Source: Argentina anserina | Taxonomy: Eukaryota; Streptophyta; Magnoliopsida; Rosales; Rosaceae | DNA: 64,000 bases | Assembly (NCBI RefSeq): GCF_933775445.1 | Contig: NC_065872.1 | Location: 3,844,001-3,908,000, forward strand | Reading direction: 5' to 3' | Part shown: piece after piece, positions 41,778 through 52,336 of the stretch | Numbering within the stretch: the first letter of the stretch is position 1 | Layout: each line of letters starts with the position of its first letter | Made by a program: the position numbers and the translations under genes | Notes under the pieces: model-generated | The model's input: the letters and a program-made list of their open reading frames with translations, nothing else | Database searches by the model: none | What the model was told of the DNA's origin: nothing

Positions 41778-42422
41778 TTACTTAGTGCCGCCAAAGAGAG
41801 CTTTCAATCTCCTTATCTCAGAAATGCTCAGGAGGGTAGTGCGATTTATCAATTCAGTAGGAAAGTTGTTTTTAAATAGTGCATCGTCCACAATTTGAAC
41901 ATGTATACTTGAACTACTGTAACTAGCAAATGCAACGACTGGATTATCTTCAGCACCGCCAATGTTCACAAAGAAATGCAGTAACCCTCCAGGGATAACG
42001 AATATATCACCACTCTTGATAGTTGTCTGATACACCGTGTTCGTATCCGACGAAATGAACCCGGCTATCAGTTTCCCTTTCACAAGAAGAAAGATTTCAT
42101 TGGATCCGGGGTGTGTGTGCAAAGGGACAGCCCCACCAGGTGCCAAGTCTGCGCGAGCAATTGAAATGCCAAGGCCATTCAAACTAGGAACCTCATCATA
42201 GGACGCCTTGGTAAGTACCGATCGGTAAATGTTTGAAGTGTTACCGGCATTGCCTAGGCCCGAGTATACGAAATCATTTACCTTAACATTTTCAGGCCTT
42301 TTGCAGGAGTAGCCTGCAGGTCCGGACGGAACTCTGTAGTCGGCAACACAGAAGTCTTGCACAGCAGCATAGGAGGAGGACAGAATGAGGGAAAACACGA
42401 AAAAACTATAGAACATCTCCAT
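41778..42422 (-). CDS. Germin-like protein (copy 3, reverse orientation)
   Basis: Intronless, 214 residues, start MEMFYSFFVF with a signal peptide ending at SSSYA-AVQDFC. The N-terminal disulfide cysteines (DFCVAD, YSCKRP), the cupin box HTHPGSNE and the later histidine in LLHFF are kept. It is the most diverged of the intact copies: GLG-NAGNTSN then SVLTKASYDEVPSLNGLG, with an extra GGAEDNP loop, and ends FGGTK. On the minus strand a TATATATA lies near 42482-42492, about 60 bases before the ATG. The degraded copy at 50345-50925 is closest to this gene (MEIFYTFFMFSLILSSS, PSGPAGY-type start). Confidence 0.95.
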   Translation of the reverse strand: MEMFYSFFVFSLILSSSYAAVQDFCVADYRVPSGPAGYSCKRPENVKVNDFVYSGLGNAGNTSNIYRSVLTKASYDEVPSLNGLGISIARADLAPGGAVPLHTHPGSNEIFLLVKGKLIAGFISSDTNTVYQTTIKSGDIFVIPGGLLHFFVNIGGAEDNPVVAFASYSSSSIHVQIVDDALFKNNFPTELINRTTLLSISEIRRLKALFGGTK

Positions 42423-43254
42423 CTTTTTTAGCTATTTCTCGCTGTGTTTTGAACTTTTGATTTATGAGGAAATTGAGGCCAATATATATAATGGGGGAAG
42501 CCGGTAATTAACTTGATTTGTAGCTGTGATATGTGAAGTAATCTGATTGTTCAGAAATGAAAGTTGAACTTTCACTTTCTTTCGTCATCTCCCTATCATC
42601 AGTATCATGCAGAAATATAATAAGAGCGTCTCTTCATACTTCAGGAACCTCCGATCCTTGACACAGTCCATGCAGTTCCTGATAATTGATAGGACTGATA
42701 TCCCGTCAATGTCATCATCATGTGGCTTTGAATTAATCAAGGATGTATTTACCCCAATACCCCATGAGCGCTCAAAGAAGTCATAATGTTGCACCTGATG
42801 AACCTGCACAAACATTGGAGAGGTAACAATATTGGAACCATTAATTTATCCGATTGGAGTAGCACTTGATGGACTCTAAAGGCTTTTAGCTGGGCACTGG
42901 AGACGCAGCAAAACAAGCTAGCTAGCTAGCTTGCTTGCTTCTAAATGAAGAAAAACACTTGTCAAATGTATTCATAAGAGACAATATCGTGAGACGGAGA
43001 GATACAGATACAGGAAGTTGGCTAGACAATATCAGAAAGATGACATATCATATCATAGTGACTTTACCTAAAAAGCAGTGGGTGTGAGATATTGATCTGC
43101 ACAGTAGGGCACTGACTTTTAGTTTATAAACTACTGACATTTCACCTTACAACGGCATATACCCAAAATTTTAGTTTCGACGGCTAAGGAAATTCATATT
43201 ACCCCACCTATATATATGATCCACATCCCAGATGAGGAAACGTATTCCAAAGAC
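42423..43254. other. Divergent promoter between germin-like genes 3 and 4
   Basis: TATA-like boxes face both ways: TATATATA near 42482-42492 for the minus-strand gene and TATATATATG at 43209-43218 for the plus-strand gene. A (GCTA)n run lies at about 42917-42930. I see no other gene. Confidence 0.6.
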
Positions 43255-43887
43255 ATGATGATTTCCCCCATCTTCTTCATATTTTTCGTTACTTTGTCCT
43301 CTTGCTATGCTGCTGTGCAAGACTTCTGCGTGGCAGACTACACAGCTCCTCAAGGCCCTGCAGGCTACTCCTGTAAAAATCCTGCAGCTGTTACGGTAGA
43401 TGATTTCGTCTACTCTGCCCTCGGAGTTCCCGGTAACACCTCAAATTCAAACAAACTCGGAGTCACCGCTGCATTTGATAGCCAGTTTCCTGGTCTCAAT
43501 GGCCTTGGACTTTCGATGGTACGTGTGGACATGGCAGTTGGTGGAGTTGGCCCGCTCCACATACACCGGGGAGCTTCGGAACTCATACTTCTTGTTCAAG
43601 GAACAATAAAAGCAGGGTTCATAGCCTCAGATAATACAGTCTACATACAAACTCTGAAGCAGGGTGATTTAATGATTCTCCCCCAAGGTTTACTCCACTT
43701 TCAGAAAAACATAGGTGATACACCAGCCCTAATTTTCGCTAGCTTCGATAGTCCTAATCCGAGCGTGCAGATTCTGGAGCTTGCATTGTTTCAAAACGAT
43801 TTACCTACGGAATTGATATCAGAGGTAACTTTCATTGACACTGCTGAGATCAAGAAACTTAAGGGTCTTTTTGGTGGTACTAATTGA
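43255..43887 (+). CDS. Germin-like protein (copy 4) with altered cupin box
   Basis: Intronless, 210 residues when read from MMISPIFFIFF at 43255. An in-frame ATG at 43216 would add thirteen hydrophilic residues in front of the signal peptide and overlaps the TATA box, so I reject it. Signal cleavage is likely before AVQDFC. The disulfide cysteines are kept. The cupin box reads HIHRGASE, not HTHPGASE: both histidines and the glutamate that hold the metal remain, but the conserved proline is arginine. LLHFQ is kept and the end is KKLKGLFGGTN. The distance from TATA to ATG (about 38 bases) is shorter than in copies 1 and 2 (about 70-75), so the leader must be very short. Confidence 0.93.
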   Translation: MMISPIFFIFFVTLSSCYAAVQDFCVADYTAPQGPAGYSCKNPAAVTVDDFVYSALGVPGNTSNSNKLGVTAAFDSQFPGLNGLGLSMVRVDMAVGGVGPLHIHRGASELILLVQGTIKAGFIASDNTVYIQTLKQGDLMILPQGLLHFQKNIGDTPALIFASFDSPNPSVQILELALFQNDLPTELISEVTFIDTAEIKKLKGLFGGTN

Positions 43888-44283
43888 TGTATACCAAATC
43901 TCAGCAATGTGATTTCTAAATAACTAGAATTGTACTTGGTTCATGTTACTTTATTTTGGATTATTGCTTAGAATATGTGTAGTGCGTCACTGTTCCCGAA
44001 TTGTTATCCCACTTGAAATAAAGTAATATTATCACAACCTCTATTTCCAGTAATTGTTCCTCTCCAGTTTCGTCATCACCATATTTTCTGCATTTTGCTA
44101 GCTGAGGGCAAACTGTGAACTCTTTCAACAGCTAAACACCTATTAGATTTGATCGATTTGTTTCAAAACAAAGTAAAACCCTATTGGTAGCGAATCAAAC
44201 ATTTATATACAAGGAAGGGTTGGAGGGGCAATAAGGGTTTTAGATTTCTCTATTCTCTCTCTCAATAACACAGGAGACACCGC
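43888..44283. other. Spacer between germin-like gene 4 and the MTA retrocopy
   Basis: It holds the germin-like gene's 3' UTR (AATAAA-like AAATAAAGTAAT near 44018) and then plain AT-rich DNA. No gene is seen. Confidence 0.55.
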
Positions 44284-45936
44284 CATGCCCGGCAATAAAG
44301 CAATGCGACGACGGCGAGACCTGGAAACCCGAATGAAGACCTAATGCCCCACCCAGCTTGAACTCCTCTCTTATCTCCAATCCGAAGTCGCCCCCGCCGA
44401 CGTCCCCACCATCGCTCTCTCCCTCAAGGTCGTCTCCTCCTTCAACCACCGCCCTTTCTCTCCCACCCCACCTCTACCCGACCCAAAAAAACTAAACCTT
44501 TTTCCCAAACCCGAACCGATTCAACAACCCGCCCCAGATTTCAGCCCCATGGGCGAGAGCGCGGGCCCGCTTTCGGTGATCCGGGCCATGATCGCGGTCC
44601 GGTTTCTGGAGAGAGCACCGTTCATGCTGGAGGAGTCGTCGGAGCTGCTGCCGACGAGAAGGCCTCGCCGGGGAGAAGGCGGGGCTGCGGGTGTTGGGAG
44701 GAGAGAGCGGGGTGGAGATGGGGCTGAGGTCCATGGCGGAGGAGAACGGCGGCGTTATTCTAGAGGAGTACGTGGTCAACAGAAAGTCAAGGGTTACGGT
44801 GGGGGATATTGACCGGGCTAGGCTGATGAAGGAGTTGCATTAGAATAGTAACAATGATGGAGGATTTATGAGCCGGGCTGGGCCGTGGGCGGTTGAGCCG
44901 GAGCCGTACATGGGCGGGTTGCCTCCTCCATTGTTTCCGTGGATGACTGAGTCTTCAATGCATAGGCCTAATAAGAAGATGAAGAGTGAAGAGGATGAGA
45001 TGAGGGATGTGCATGTAGGCATTGCTGAGTAAGAAGACTTATAGGGAGTTACAGAAGTCGAAAACGGCGGAGGAGTTTTTGGACATGATTTACAGGCCAA
45101 CGGCAAGGGAGACTGCCGTGGAAACAAGTTTAAAACCAAAGATGGTTCACAGTTGAAGCAACAGTGCCCTTTTCTAACTAGAGAGGACTGCTGCCGACAT
45201 CGATCTAATAACACTTGTGACGAGGTTCATTTTAGGCGCAGTATTGCTCCCCATACTGATGTGACTTTGGGACACTGTAATTTTCTAGATACTTGCCGCA
45301 ACATGTATACGTGCAAATTTGTGCATCATGAGCTCGATTCAACTCCCGCCAGACCATTGAAGCAGCGTACCGAATATTGTTCCGAATTAGAACTTGGTGA
45401 ACCGCAATGGATTAACTGAGATATTCGAAATTTTAGGATGCATGTTCTGGGACAGGTTGGAGTGATAATGGCTGATCCACCATGGGACATTCATATGGAC
45501 TTGCCATATGGGACCATGGCTAATGATGAAATGCGCGCTCTTAATGTTGATGCATTGTAGACTGATGGTCTGAGTTTCCTTTGGGTCATTGGACGTGAAT
45601 GCTTATATCGATGGGGATACAAGCGTGTTGAGGAGATGATTTGGCTGAAAACAAATCAGCTCCAACGAATTATTAGATTCAGGCGCACTGGCCACTGGCT
45701 AAATCATAGTAAGGAACATTGCCTAGTTGGGATAAATCCATTAGTAAATAGGAATATTGATACCGATGTCATTGTTGCCGAGGTCAGAGAGACGAGTCGG
45801 AAGCCAGATGAGATGTATGCTTTGCTGGAGAGGATTAGTCCAAGGACATGGTGCATGGTGGATGTCACTCGGTAATCAACTGAGTGATGTGCGATTGGTT
45901 GATCAAGGCTTGCGTGCACGGTAAGGCTGCCCATCC
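44284..45936 (+). pseudogene. MTA (m6A mRNA methyltransferase) processed pseudogene, main part
   Basis: Intronless remains of the METTL3-type adenosine methyltransferase, which in plants is encoded by a gene with several introns. The zinc-finger region reads CPFLTREDCCR, CDEVHFRRSIAPHTDVTLG and CNFLDTCRNMYTCKFVHHEL. The catalytic core follows: ELGEPQWINCDIR-like, then GVIMADPPWDIHMDLPYGT with the DPPW motif unchanged, then [17 protein letters not shown] and [20 protein letters not shown]. Damage includes TAG at 45558-45560 where the family has glutamine, loss of about six codons after the WVTGR position (here WVIGRECL), several frame changes in the N-terminal third, and a stop near 44842. Being intronless points to reverse transcription of mRNA. 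It continues after the LTR insertion. Confidence 0.92.
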
Positions 45937-47242
45937 TGTAATAACCCTAAATTTCAAAATAATATTTGGTTCAATTTAAATTCTTTTAAGTTGTGAAGTT
46001 TGTTTTAAAAACAAATGTGATGGTGGCGATACTTTGAAACGAAAAAACGGAAACGTTTTAGAAACGATTATTCGAAAAACGTTACGTTTCCGAACGATTT
46101 TACCGACTTTTATTCCGTCACTCGGTTGCGAAAACTTTCTTCATGAAAGTTGTAGAGCTCGTCGATACGAGTTCGTGAGTATGTGACGCGTACGAATCGG
46201 ACGTCGAACGTAAAAGTTATTAACGGATGAAGTTGGTTTCCGATTTAAGAAACGGGTATAAATAGAAATTTTTGGAGTTAGGGTTTCCATTTCTGGAAAC
46301 CCTTACCCCGCGCCTCATTCCCTCTTTCCCTCGTTCTCTCTCTTCTCTCTCGCCTCTCCCCGATTTCCTCCCTCTTCCTCAAGCCTCATCGGCGATCTCG
46401 CCGACCGACCCTCCGTAGGCCACACCGCCTAGCCCAAGAGGACCGCACGGCCCTCCGCACCAAACCCTGAGCCGCGTCCCTCTGTTCCGCCGCCAAGAGT
46501 CCTCCCTCGCACCCCGAGCCTTCCTCGATATCGCGCCGCGATCTCCGCCTCCGAGTCGTCGTGCGCCTCACCGTCGCTCCCTGGGACACCGCAAGACCCT
46601 CAGCTACCACCCTTGAGCACCCCGTGCGTCGTTTCGTCGCCAAGGAGTCGGATCGACAATTGAGGATCCTGTGAGAAGCCCGTCGATGAATCGATCGGTT
46701 CCATTACGTTTTGAGCTCCGATCTAGGTAAGGCTGCATTCGATTCATGGTTGTGATGATTGTGTGTTGATTTTGGTTGAATCTGAGTTGGAATTGTAGAG
46801 ATCGGAGGGGGATTTGACGAAGGGGGATACCGCCGCCTTAGGCGGCGCGTGAGGTAGCGTGGAGGAGGTGAGGAGCGGGGTGATGCCGCAGGAATGTAGA
46901 GGAGAGGGAGAGGAGAAGAAAGGGGGCGGCGGTGGCGTGATACGCGCCGTGGTTAGCCTCGGCGCGTGGGCCCCACGCGCGGCCCACCGGAGGTAGCGCG
47001 TGTACCCCACGCGCCGCCACGTGCGGCGGTGTGAAAGTGTTTTCCGATATGGGTATTTTGGTAATTTACTGTGTGCGGTAAATGTAAATGTAATTTTTAT
47101 TTACTACGGTAAATGTAATTAAATTTTACCTTCGGTAAATGTAAATATAAATTACTTTCAGTAAATGTAAAAAGTAATTTTATAAAAGGGTAATTTAGTA
47201 AATTTTATTTACTGAATTTGTATTTACATTTAAATCGTGCAT

Positions 47243-47440
47243 ATACGTACAGAAATACGTATTAATATTTATACGTACAGAAATACGTATATAATATTTA
47301 TACGTACAGAAATACGTAGTAATATTTATACGTACAGAAATGTGTATATAGTATTTATACGTACAGAAATACGTATATAGTATTTATACGTACAGAAATA
47401 CGTATATAATATTTATACGTACAGAAATACGTATTAATTG
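47243..47440. repeat. 28-29-bp minisatellite inside the solo LTR, seven copies
   Basis: Each unit contains TACGTACAGAAATACGTA followed by an AT-rich tail ending ATATTTA. Copies start near 47243, 47272, 47301, 47329, 47358, 47387 and 47416, and one has GTGTA in place of ACGTA. There are no spacers of varied sequence. Confidence 0.9.
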
Positions 47441-48118
47441 CATATTGTGCAGTATCCGGGAATAGTACCACTGAACAGTAACTTCGTAAAAACCGAAAAA
47501 TTGCTGAACAGTAACCGATTATTACTGTTTCGGCATTTAAAGGTTACGAAACGATTCTAAATTCTTTTCTTATCTTTTCAAGGTGATCGTTAAATCGAGG
47601 AAATGAATTATCGTGGAATTACGCTCGAGTCGATAAGGTGAGTAAAATCTCACTTATTTACGAATCTACCCTTGCGGTGATTCAAGATTTTGCAAGAGTT
47701 TTTAATATTGAATTACGACACGTATACAATATAGTGGATTACATATATATCGTATAAATGGTAATAAGTACATATATATATATATATATAGTTTGCTATA
47801 TTATATACTGTTATGAATTCATTGGAATTGGTCATTTCGAATGACGAGAATTAAATATTGAGCATGTGATTTGATTTTTGTACAATATGAGGTGTGATTA
47901 TTGTACGTGGTTTTAACGTGAGTTTGTTAAAATGTTTTGTCTTCGGACGTGGTTATGAAATATGACATGTACATGATATAATGGATTATATATATATTGT
48001 ATAAATGGTAAATATGTACATATATATATAGTTTGCTATATAATATACTGTTATGATTTTATCGTGATTTATGTCATTTCGATGACGAGATTTATATATC
48101 GAGCATGTGATTTTGATT

Positions 48119-48315
48119 TGTACAATATGATGTGAGATTATTGTACGTGATTTTAACATTGAGATTGTTAAAATGTTGATTTGTCTTCGGACATGATTTT
48201 TGGTACAATATGATGTGAGATTATTGTACGTGATTTTAACATTGAGATTGTTAAAATGTTGATTTGTCTTCGGACGTGATTTGGTACAATATGATGTGAG
48301 ATTATTGTACGTGTT
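48119..48315. repeat. About 82-bp tandem repeat inside the solo LTR
   Basis: Units beginning TACAATATGATGTGAGATTA and passing through TTGTCTTCGGAC occur at about 48119, 48201 and (partial) 48284. A more diverged copy lies near 47880. Confidence 0.8.
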
Positions 48316-49064
48316 TGGCAAGTCGGAACCTAGCCTTTGGCCGGGCGAAAGTTACGATACAGTTAGAGCTCTAGTCTGTCTGCCTTAGTACTGCATGTGA
48401 GGTAACGGGTGGTTATCTGCTCATGGGTACTCAGATTGTTTTGGATGTTGGGTAGCGGGTGACTATCCAATATCGGCGGTGTATTACGAGAGGGGTAACA
48501 GATGTGTACCAGCGTTCTTGGTACCCGTATTATAAATGCATTTGGGTAACCAGAAGGGTTACTTAATTTCTCATGAGCACTTCTTTTTCTTTGGGACAAC
48601 CAGATGGGCCGTCCACTGACTCATGAGTGCATTTATATTTGTTTGATTTGTGGATTTTCGTATATATTGATATGCGAGTTATATATTTTCATTTTACTCA
48701 TACGAGCTGTAAAGCTTACCGGGTTTGTGTTTACAATCCCGGTGCACCAATTCGATGGTGTAGTGGATAACTCCGCAGGTGTGGATTAGCGGGAATTGAC
48801 GGACCGCTCAGAGGAATTGAAGTTATTTATCTCCAGCATGCGTGAGGATTTGGTGTGACTATCTTGTGAGGATTATACATTTCCAATTGATATAATGTTG
48901 AATTATATGTTTGGTTTGTAATAATTGGTTTTCTGAGTTGTATTGAGAACTCAGTGATGATCCGCTGTGCACGTTAAATGATTTCGATTTCATTGAAATT
49001 GTTTTAGTGTTCTAACGACTTTGAAATTTTGAGTTTTTAGGCTTGAAATTTTATGGTCGTTACA

Positions 49065-49340
49065 CATCCAGAGGTGGAGGTTCCAACCGGCTTCCCCACC
49101 AAGAGCTTCTACCATGGTAGTTCATCCAAAATCTGCCCAAACGACAAGTCCGTTTTCCAGAGCAGCTGCACAACCAGCACAAGTTTCTGCTCCACAACAA
49201 GCAGAGCCTGAAGGTCAAGATGCGCCTGCTTCTGAGGTGAAGCTAACGTTTACATATGTTGACATGGCCGGATCATCCGAACTATTCCTACTTTGACATG
49301 AAGACCTCCTGCAAGTCCTTGTTGATTTTGATGAGGCCTT
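49065..49340 (+). pseudogene. MTA processed pseudogene, 3' remainder after the LTR
   Basis: Removing the LTR and one CATCC copy joins KAAHP to EVEVPTG; then, after a one-base frame change, PPRASTM follows, matching the SPPRAS-type tail of plant MTA. The frame stays open to a stop near 49296, but the final stretch (from VHPKSAQ) is not one I can match to MTA with confidence. No poly(A) tail is recognisable. Confidence 0.7.
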
Positions 49341-49440
49341 GATAGGAAGCGTATATGCATATCTTAATCATATTGATGCTAGCTAGATCGATTTCCTAGT
49401 TCTCCAGAAATTATATATATATATATATATGAAAATTTTC

Positions 49441-49764
49441 AGGTGCGGACGTTTGTACCTTATGTAAGGTACGAATTTGCCGATTCTGGCGACGGTAGGC
49501 CGCAACTGCGGGGCGGACCACTATAGCTGCACTCCCCACCTCCCAGCGGTCCCGTCTGTGCAGGTCGGAGCTCCATCAGCGGCCGGAATCGCAAAATCGC
49601 CGGAATATACCCAGAAACTTGATTTTTGTAGATTCCGGCCGCCGTGAGTTACCAATAGAGCTCCAACCGGCACAAACGAGATCGCCGAGAGGTGGGTAGT
49701 GCAGCTGTGCTGGTCCACCACACCGTTGCGGTCTGCCGTCGTCGGAATCGGGACCTCCGCACCT
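49441..49764. mobile_element. Fold-back element 1, GC-rich, beside a (TA)n tract
   Basis: The ends AGGTGCGGACG and (reverse complement) AGGTGCGGAGG are inverted. Inner phrases pair as well: CTGCACTCCCCACCT near 49530 with AGGTGGGTAGTGCAG near 49690, and CGGAGCTCC with AGAGCTCC. A (TA)n run lies directly to the left (49412-49430) and another to the right (about 49773-49782). A perfect subterminal hairpin GTACCTTATGTAAGGTAC sits at 49455-49472. No coding capacity. Confidence 0.8.
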
Positions 49765-49783
49765 AAAACGATGTATATATATA

Positions 49784-50127
49784 GAGAAGTTCTCACCTGC
49801 GGGTGTGTGCACCGTCCGTACGGTGCAGATTCGGCGATTCCGGCCACCGGCAATGCGCAACGACGGCGCCGACCAGCACAACCGCACTCCCCTCCTCCTG
49901 CCGCTTCTGTATGTGCCGGCTGGAGCTGCAGTGCCGACCGGAATCTGCAGAACCTCCGCACAGTGTCTAGAAACTTGAAATTTCGAGATTCCGGCCTCCC
50001 CACGCCAGCGTTGCAGCTCCAGCCAGCACATACAGGAGCGCTAGGAAGAGGGGAGTGCGGATGTGCTGGTCGGCACCGTCGTTGCTCGTCGCCGGTGGCA
50101 CGGTGCGGAGGTCCGTAGCAGAGAAGC
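49784..50127. mobile_element. Fold-back element 2, related to element 1
   Basis: The arms GCACTCCCCTCCTCCTGCCG near 49884 and the complement of GAAGAGGGGAGTGCGG near 50046 pair, as do CAACGACGGCGCCGACC and the complement of GGTCGGCACCGTCGTTG. It shares order and wording with element 1 (CGATTCYGGC, GAAACTTGA, GATTCCGGCC). A subterminal hairpin GCACCGTCCGTACGGTGC lies at 49809-49826, the same relative place as in element 1. (TA)n tracts adjoin on both sides (49773-49782 and 50131-50139). Confidence 0.8.
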
Positions 50128-50344
50128 CCTATATATATAAGAACAAGAGTTCAAAACTGATTCGTAGAGTTGCATGCATATTACTTCATCAAACTTTTAC
50201 AACTATCATGAGAGTTCAAACTTGTAAATAGAAGAAGGAAATTAAATTTAAGGGGCATAGATGACTAAAGGACGTTAAGGAACTAGAAACGATCAATCTT
50301 TATTAGTGTCTTTATTCGAATATAGATATGTCAGTACGACCTTC

Positions 50345-50925
50345 AGTGTTTTTTTATCTGCGGAATGTCAAGTAAAGTAGCGCGATTTATCAGTTCAGTA
50401 AAGAAGTTAGCTTTTAAATAATGCGAAGTCCACAACCTGTAGACCTGGCCTTGAACTGCTGTAGCTACCAAATTCATTGGTTGTACGTCGTACCTTTTCC
50501 AACGTTCACTTGGAAATGCAATAACCCTTGAGGGAAAACCATAATATCAACTGTGTTCTTAATAGTTTAAATATAAACTGTGTTCGCATCGGAGGTTATG
50601 AAGCCATCGATCTAAGCATTCACGTCCAATGACCCAAAGGAAAATCAGACCATTAAAATGGCCATTCAAATCAGCAAACTCGGCATCGGACGCCTGTAAG
50701 TCTGTAACAACCCTGGTCCGAAAACGGGTATGATTTTACTGGGAATACCTAGGCCGGAGAATACAAAATCATTCACCGTAACAGTTTCAGGCCTTTTGCA
50801 CAAGTAGCCTGCAGGCAGGTCCCGAAGGAGCTGTATAGTCGGCGACACAGAAATCTTGCACGGCTGCATATATAGGAGGAGGAGAGAATGAGAGAAAACA
50901 TGAAAAAGGTATAGAAAATCTCCAT
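50345..50925 (-). pseudogene. Germin-like pseudogene (copy 5)
   Basis: On the minus strand it begins MEIFYTFFMFSLILSSS like the gene at 41778. A few extra bases at the signal-peptide cleavage site throw it out of frame, so DFCVADYTAPSGP-type sequence is read in another phase. [15 protein letters not shown] is still clear. The cupin box with its HxH and glutamate is deleted between the SLLI-type segment and GFITSDANTVYI, after which [16 protein letters not shown] and a degraded C-terminus follow. It cannot make a metal-binding cupin. Confidence 0.9.
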
Positions 50926-52336
50926 CTAATTGATCAGTCTGGCTAGCTAGTTTTCGATGTGTTTTGATCGATGAGGATATATATTGAACCTCATGTCCTC
51001 ATTTGATGTGTTTTGGCTATGTTGTAAGCTGTGTTATGTGATATTTGATTGTAAATGTTATGGTTCGAAATGGGACGAGGTTCTAAACTCTAAACCGTAT
51101 ACCAACATGGATAAGAAATTAATGAGTTCTGACATTTAGAGGTTTTGCGAATATCGCATACGTCTCCTAGTTGTGTTGGACTTGTTCTTTGGTTAGGGTC
51201 ATAATGTACGTATTTGTAACAAGCATTTCGATATAAAATGAACTCCCACGTTCTGACTTATGAATATAATTATCTTGACATAAGTGCTGCCTATGTTGAA
51301 AATTTGAGCTTATTACGGAGCTCATTTGGATCTCGATCAGCTCGGTGGACGACATACATGCTATGTATATTAGATGACAAATTTGTAGGGTTCTTTTGGC
51401 AGAAAATTATCATTCAAAGATTCTTTGTATACCCATGAAATTTGTAATGAGTTGATGAATCCTATTAGAAACCAAACCATCGTCATTTCCAGCCCCAACT
51501 AGGTTGGATAAACTTACAAATCTTCAATGAGGAACATGTATATTTATTCCAGCCCGGGATACAGCTAAAAGAGAAGCATATCATTTAACCAAAAAAAGAG
51601 AGAGAAGCATATCATAATCATCATTTATTGGTCCCACAATAAAATTCCCAATCTCAGTTGTGTTTAGTTGTCAAAAAAAGAAAAAAATGCTGAATCTGGT
51701 TCTTTATCTCTATTCTTGCTCCATCTTCTTTTCTGTTCCAATCAATCTTAGCTAAATATGTATAAATTTCCCATCAATTTGTAACTTATTTTCCTTTGAT
51801 TATAAATATATGGGAAATCAGATTTGCATGGTTCTTTCTTTTTTCGCTCAGGTTGTACTATGATTTATTATATGATAATGCATTTCTTCTTCAACCCGAG
51901 TATTTTATTAGGACAATCGCGTTCAAAATCGCTTCTACAGTTTCAGTACATAATTTTATATCACAATTCGAACCGTTAATAATCCTAAACTCTTTTTCGG
52001 ATATGGCTATATCCTATATAAATATATCTTAAACAGATAAGGGGGAATTCGAAATGGGGAATAATAGGAAGGAAATAGGGAGAATGAGTCAGGTAAGAAA
52101 AGCACCTGGTTGGCGAATGGGAACGAAAGGAAGACATGGGCTCTCTCTGTCTCTAATTTTTTGTAATATATGACAGACTGGCGTTAACGAGGTCAAGTAG
52201 AGAGAGAGTCTCTCTCGTGTATATATAGAGATAAATATACATATATAGTGGCGTATCCTTTGCATAATTCCTTTGTTTGTCAAGAATTTAGTCCTGTATT
52301 ATCTCCTGGGATTCTGCAGAGACAGAGAGAAACACC
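50926..52336. other. Intergenic region and MOB1 promoter/leader
   Basis: AT-rich DNA without a supported gene. The right end, about 52190-52336, has GAGA/CTCT tracts and TATATATAGAGA before the MOB1 start. Short open frames here have no family resemblance. Confidence 0.6.

Larger units (their letters stand above)
45937..49064. mobile_element. 3.1-kb solo LTR inserted in the MTA pseudogene
   Basis: The segment begins TGTAATAACCC and ends GGTCGTTACA, and CATCC occurs directly before (45932-45936) and after (49065-49069). That is a perfect LTR-type insertion with TG...CA ends and a 5-bp TSD. It contains a TATA box TATAAATA at 46257-46264, a CpG-rich stretch at 46310-47030, a minisatellite and other internal repeats, but no gag or pol and no second LTR. 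The length and the TGTAA...TTACA ends suggest a Ty3/gypsy family with long LTRs (Del/Tekay-like, inferred). Open frames inside are not genes. Confidence 0.88.

Noticed and set aside
43216..43254. N-terminally extended start of germin-like copy 4
   Set aside because: That ATG lies in the TATA box, and the extension is hydrophilic and would hide the signal peptide.
44549..44812. An 87-residue arginine/glycine-rich frame as a separate gene
   Set aside because: It is the wrong reading frame of the MTA retrocopy; other frames give the family's sequence (VIRAMIAVRFLERAPF, then MAEENGG).
46386..47020. GC-rich open frames with arginine- or proline-rich products
   Set aside because: They fall wholly within the solo LTR, where a CpG-rich block leaves chance frames on both strands.
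47243..47440. Regular repeat array that might look like a CRISPR
   Set aside because: Units are head-to-tail without unique spacers, in a plant LTR. It is a minisatellite.
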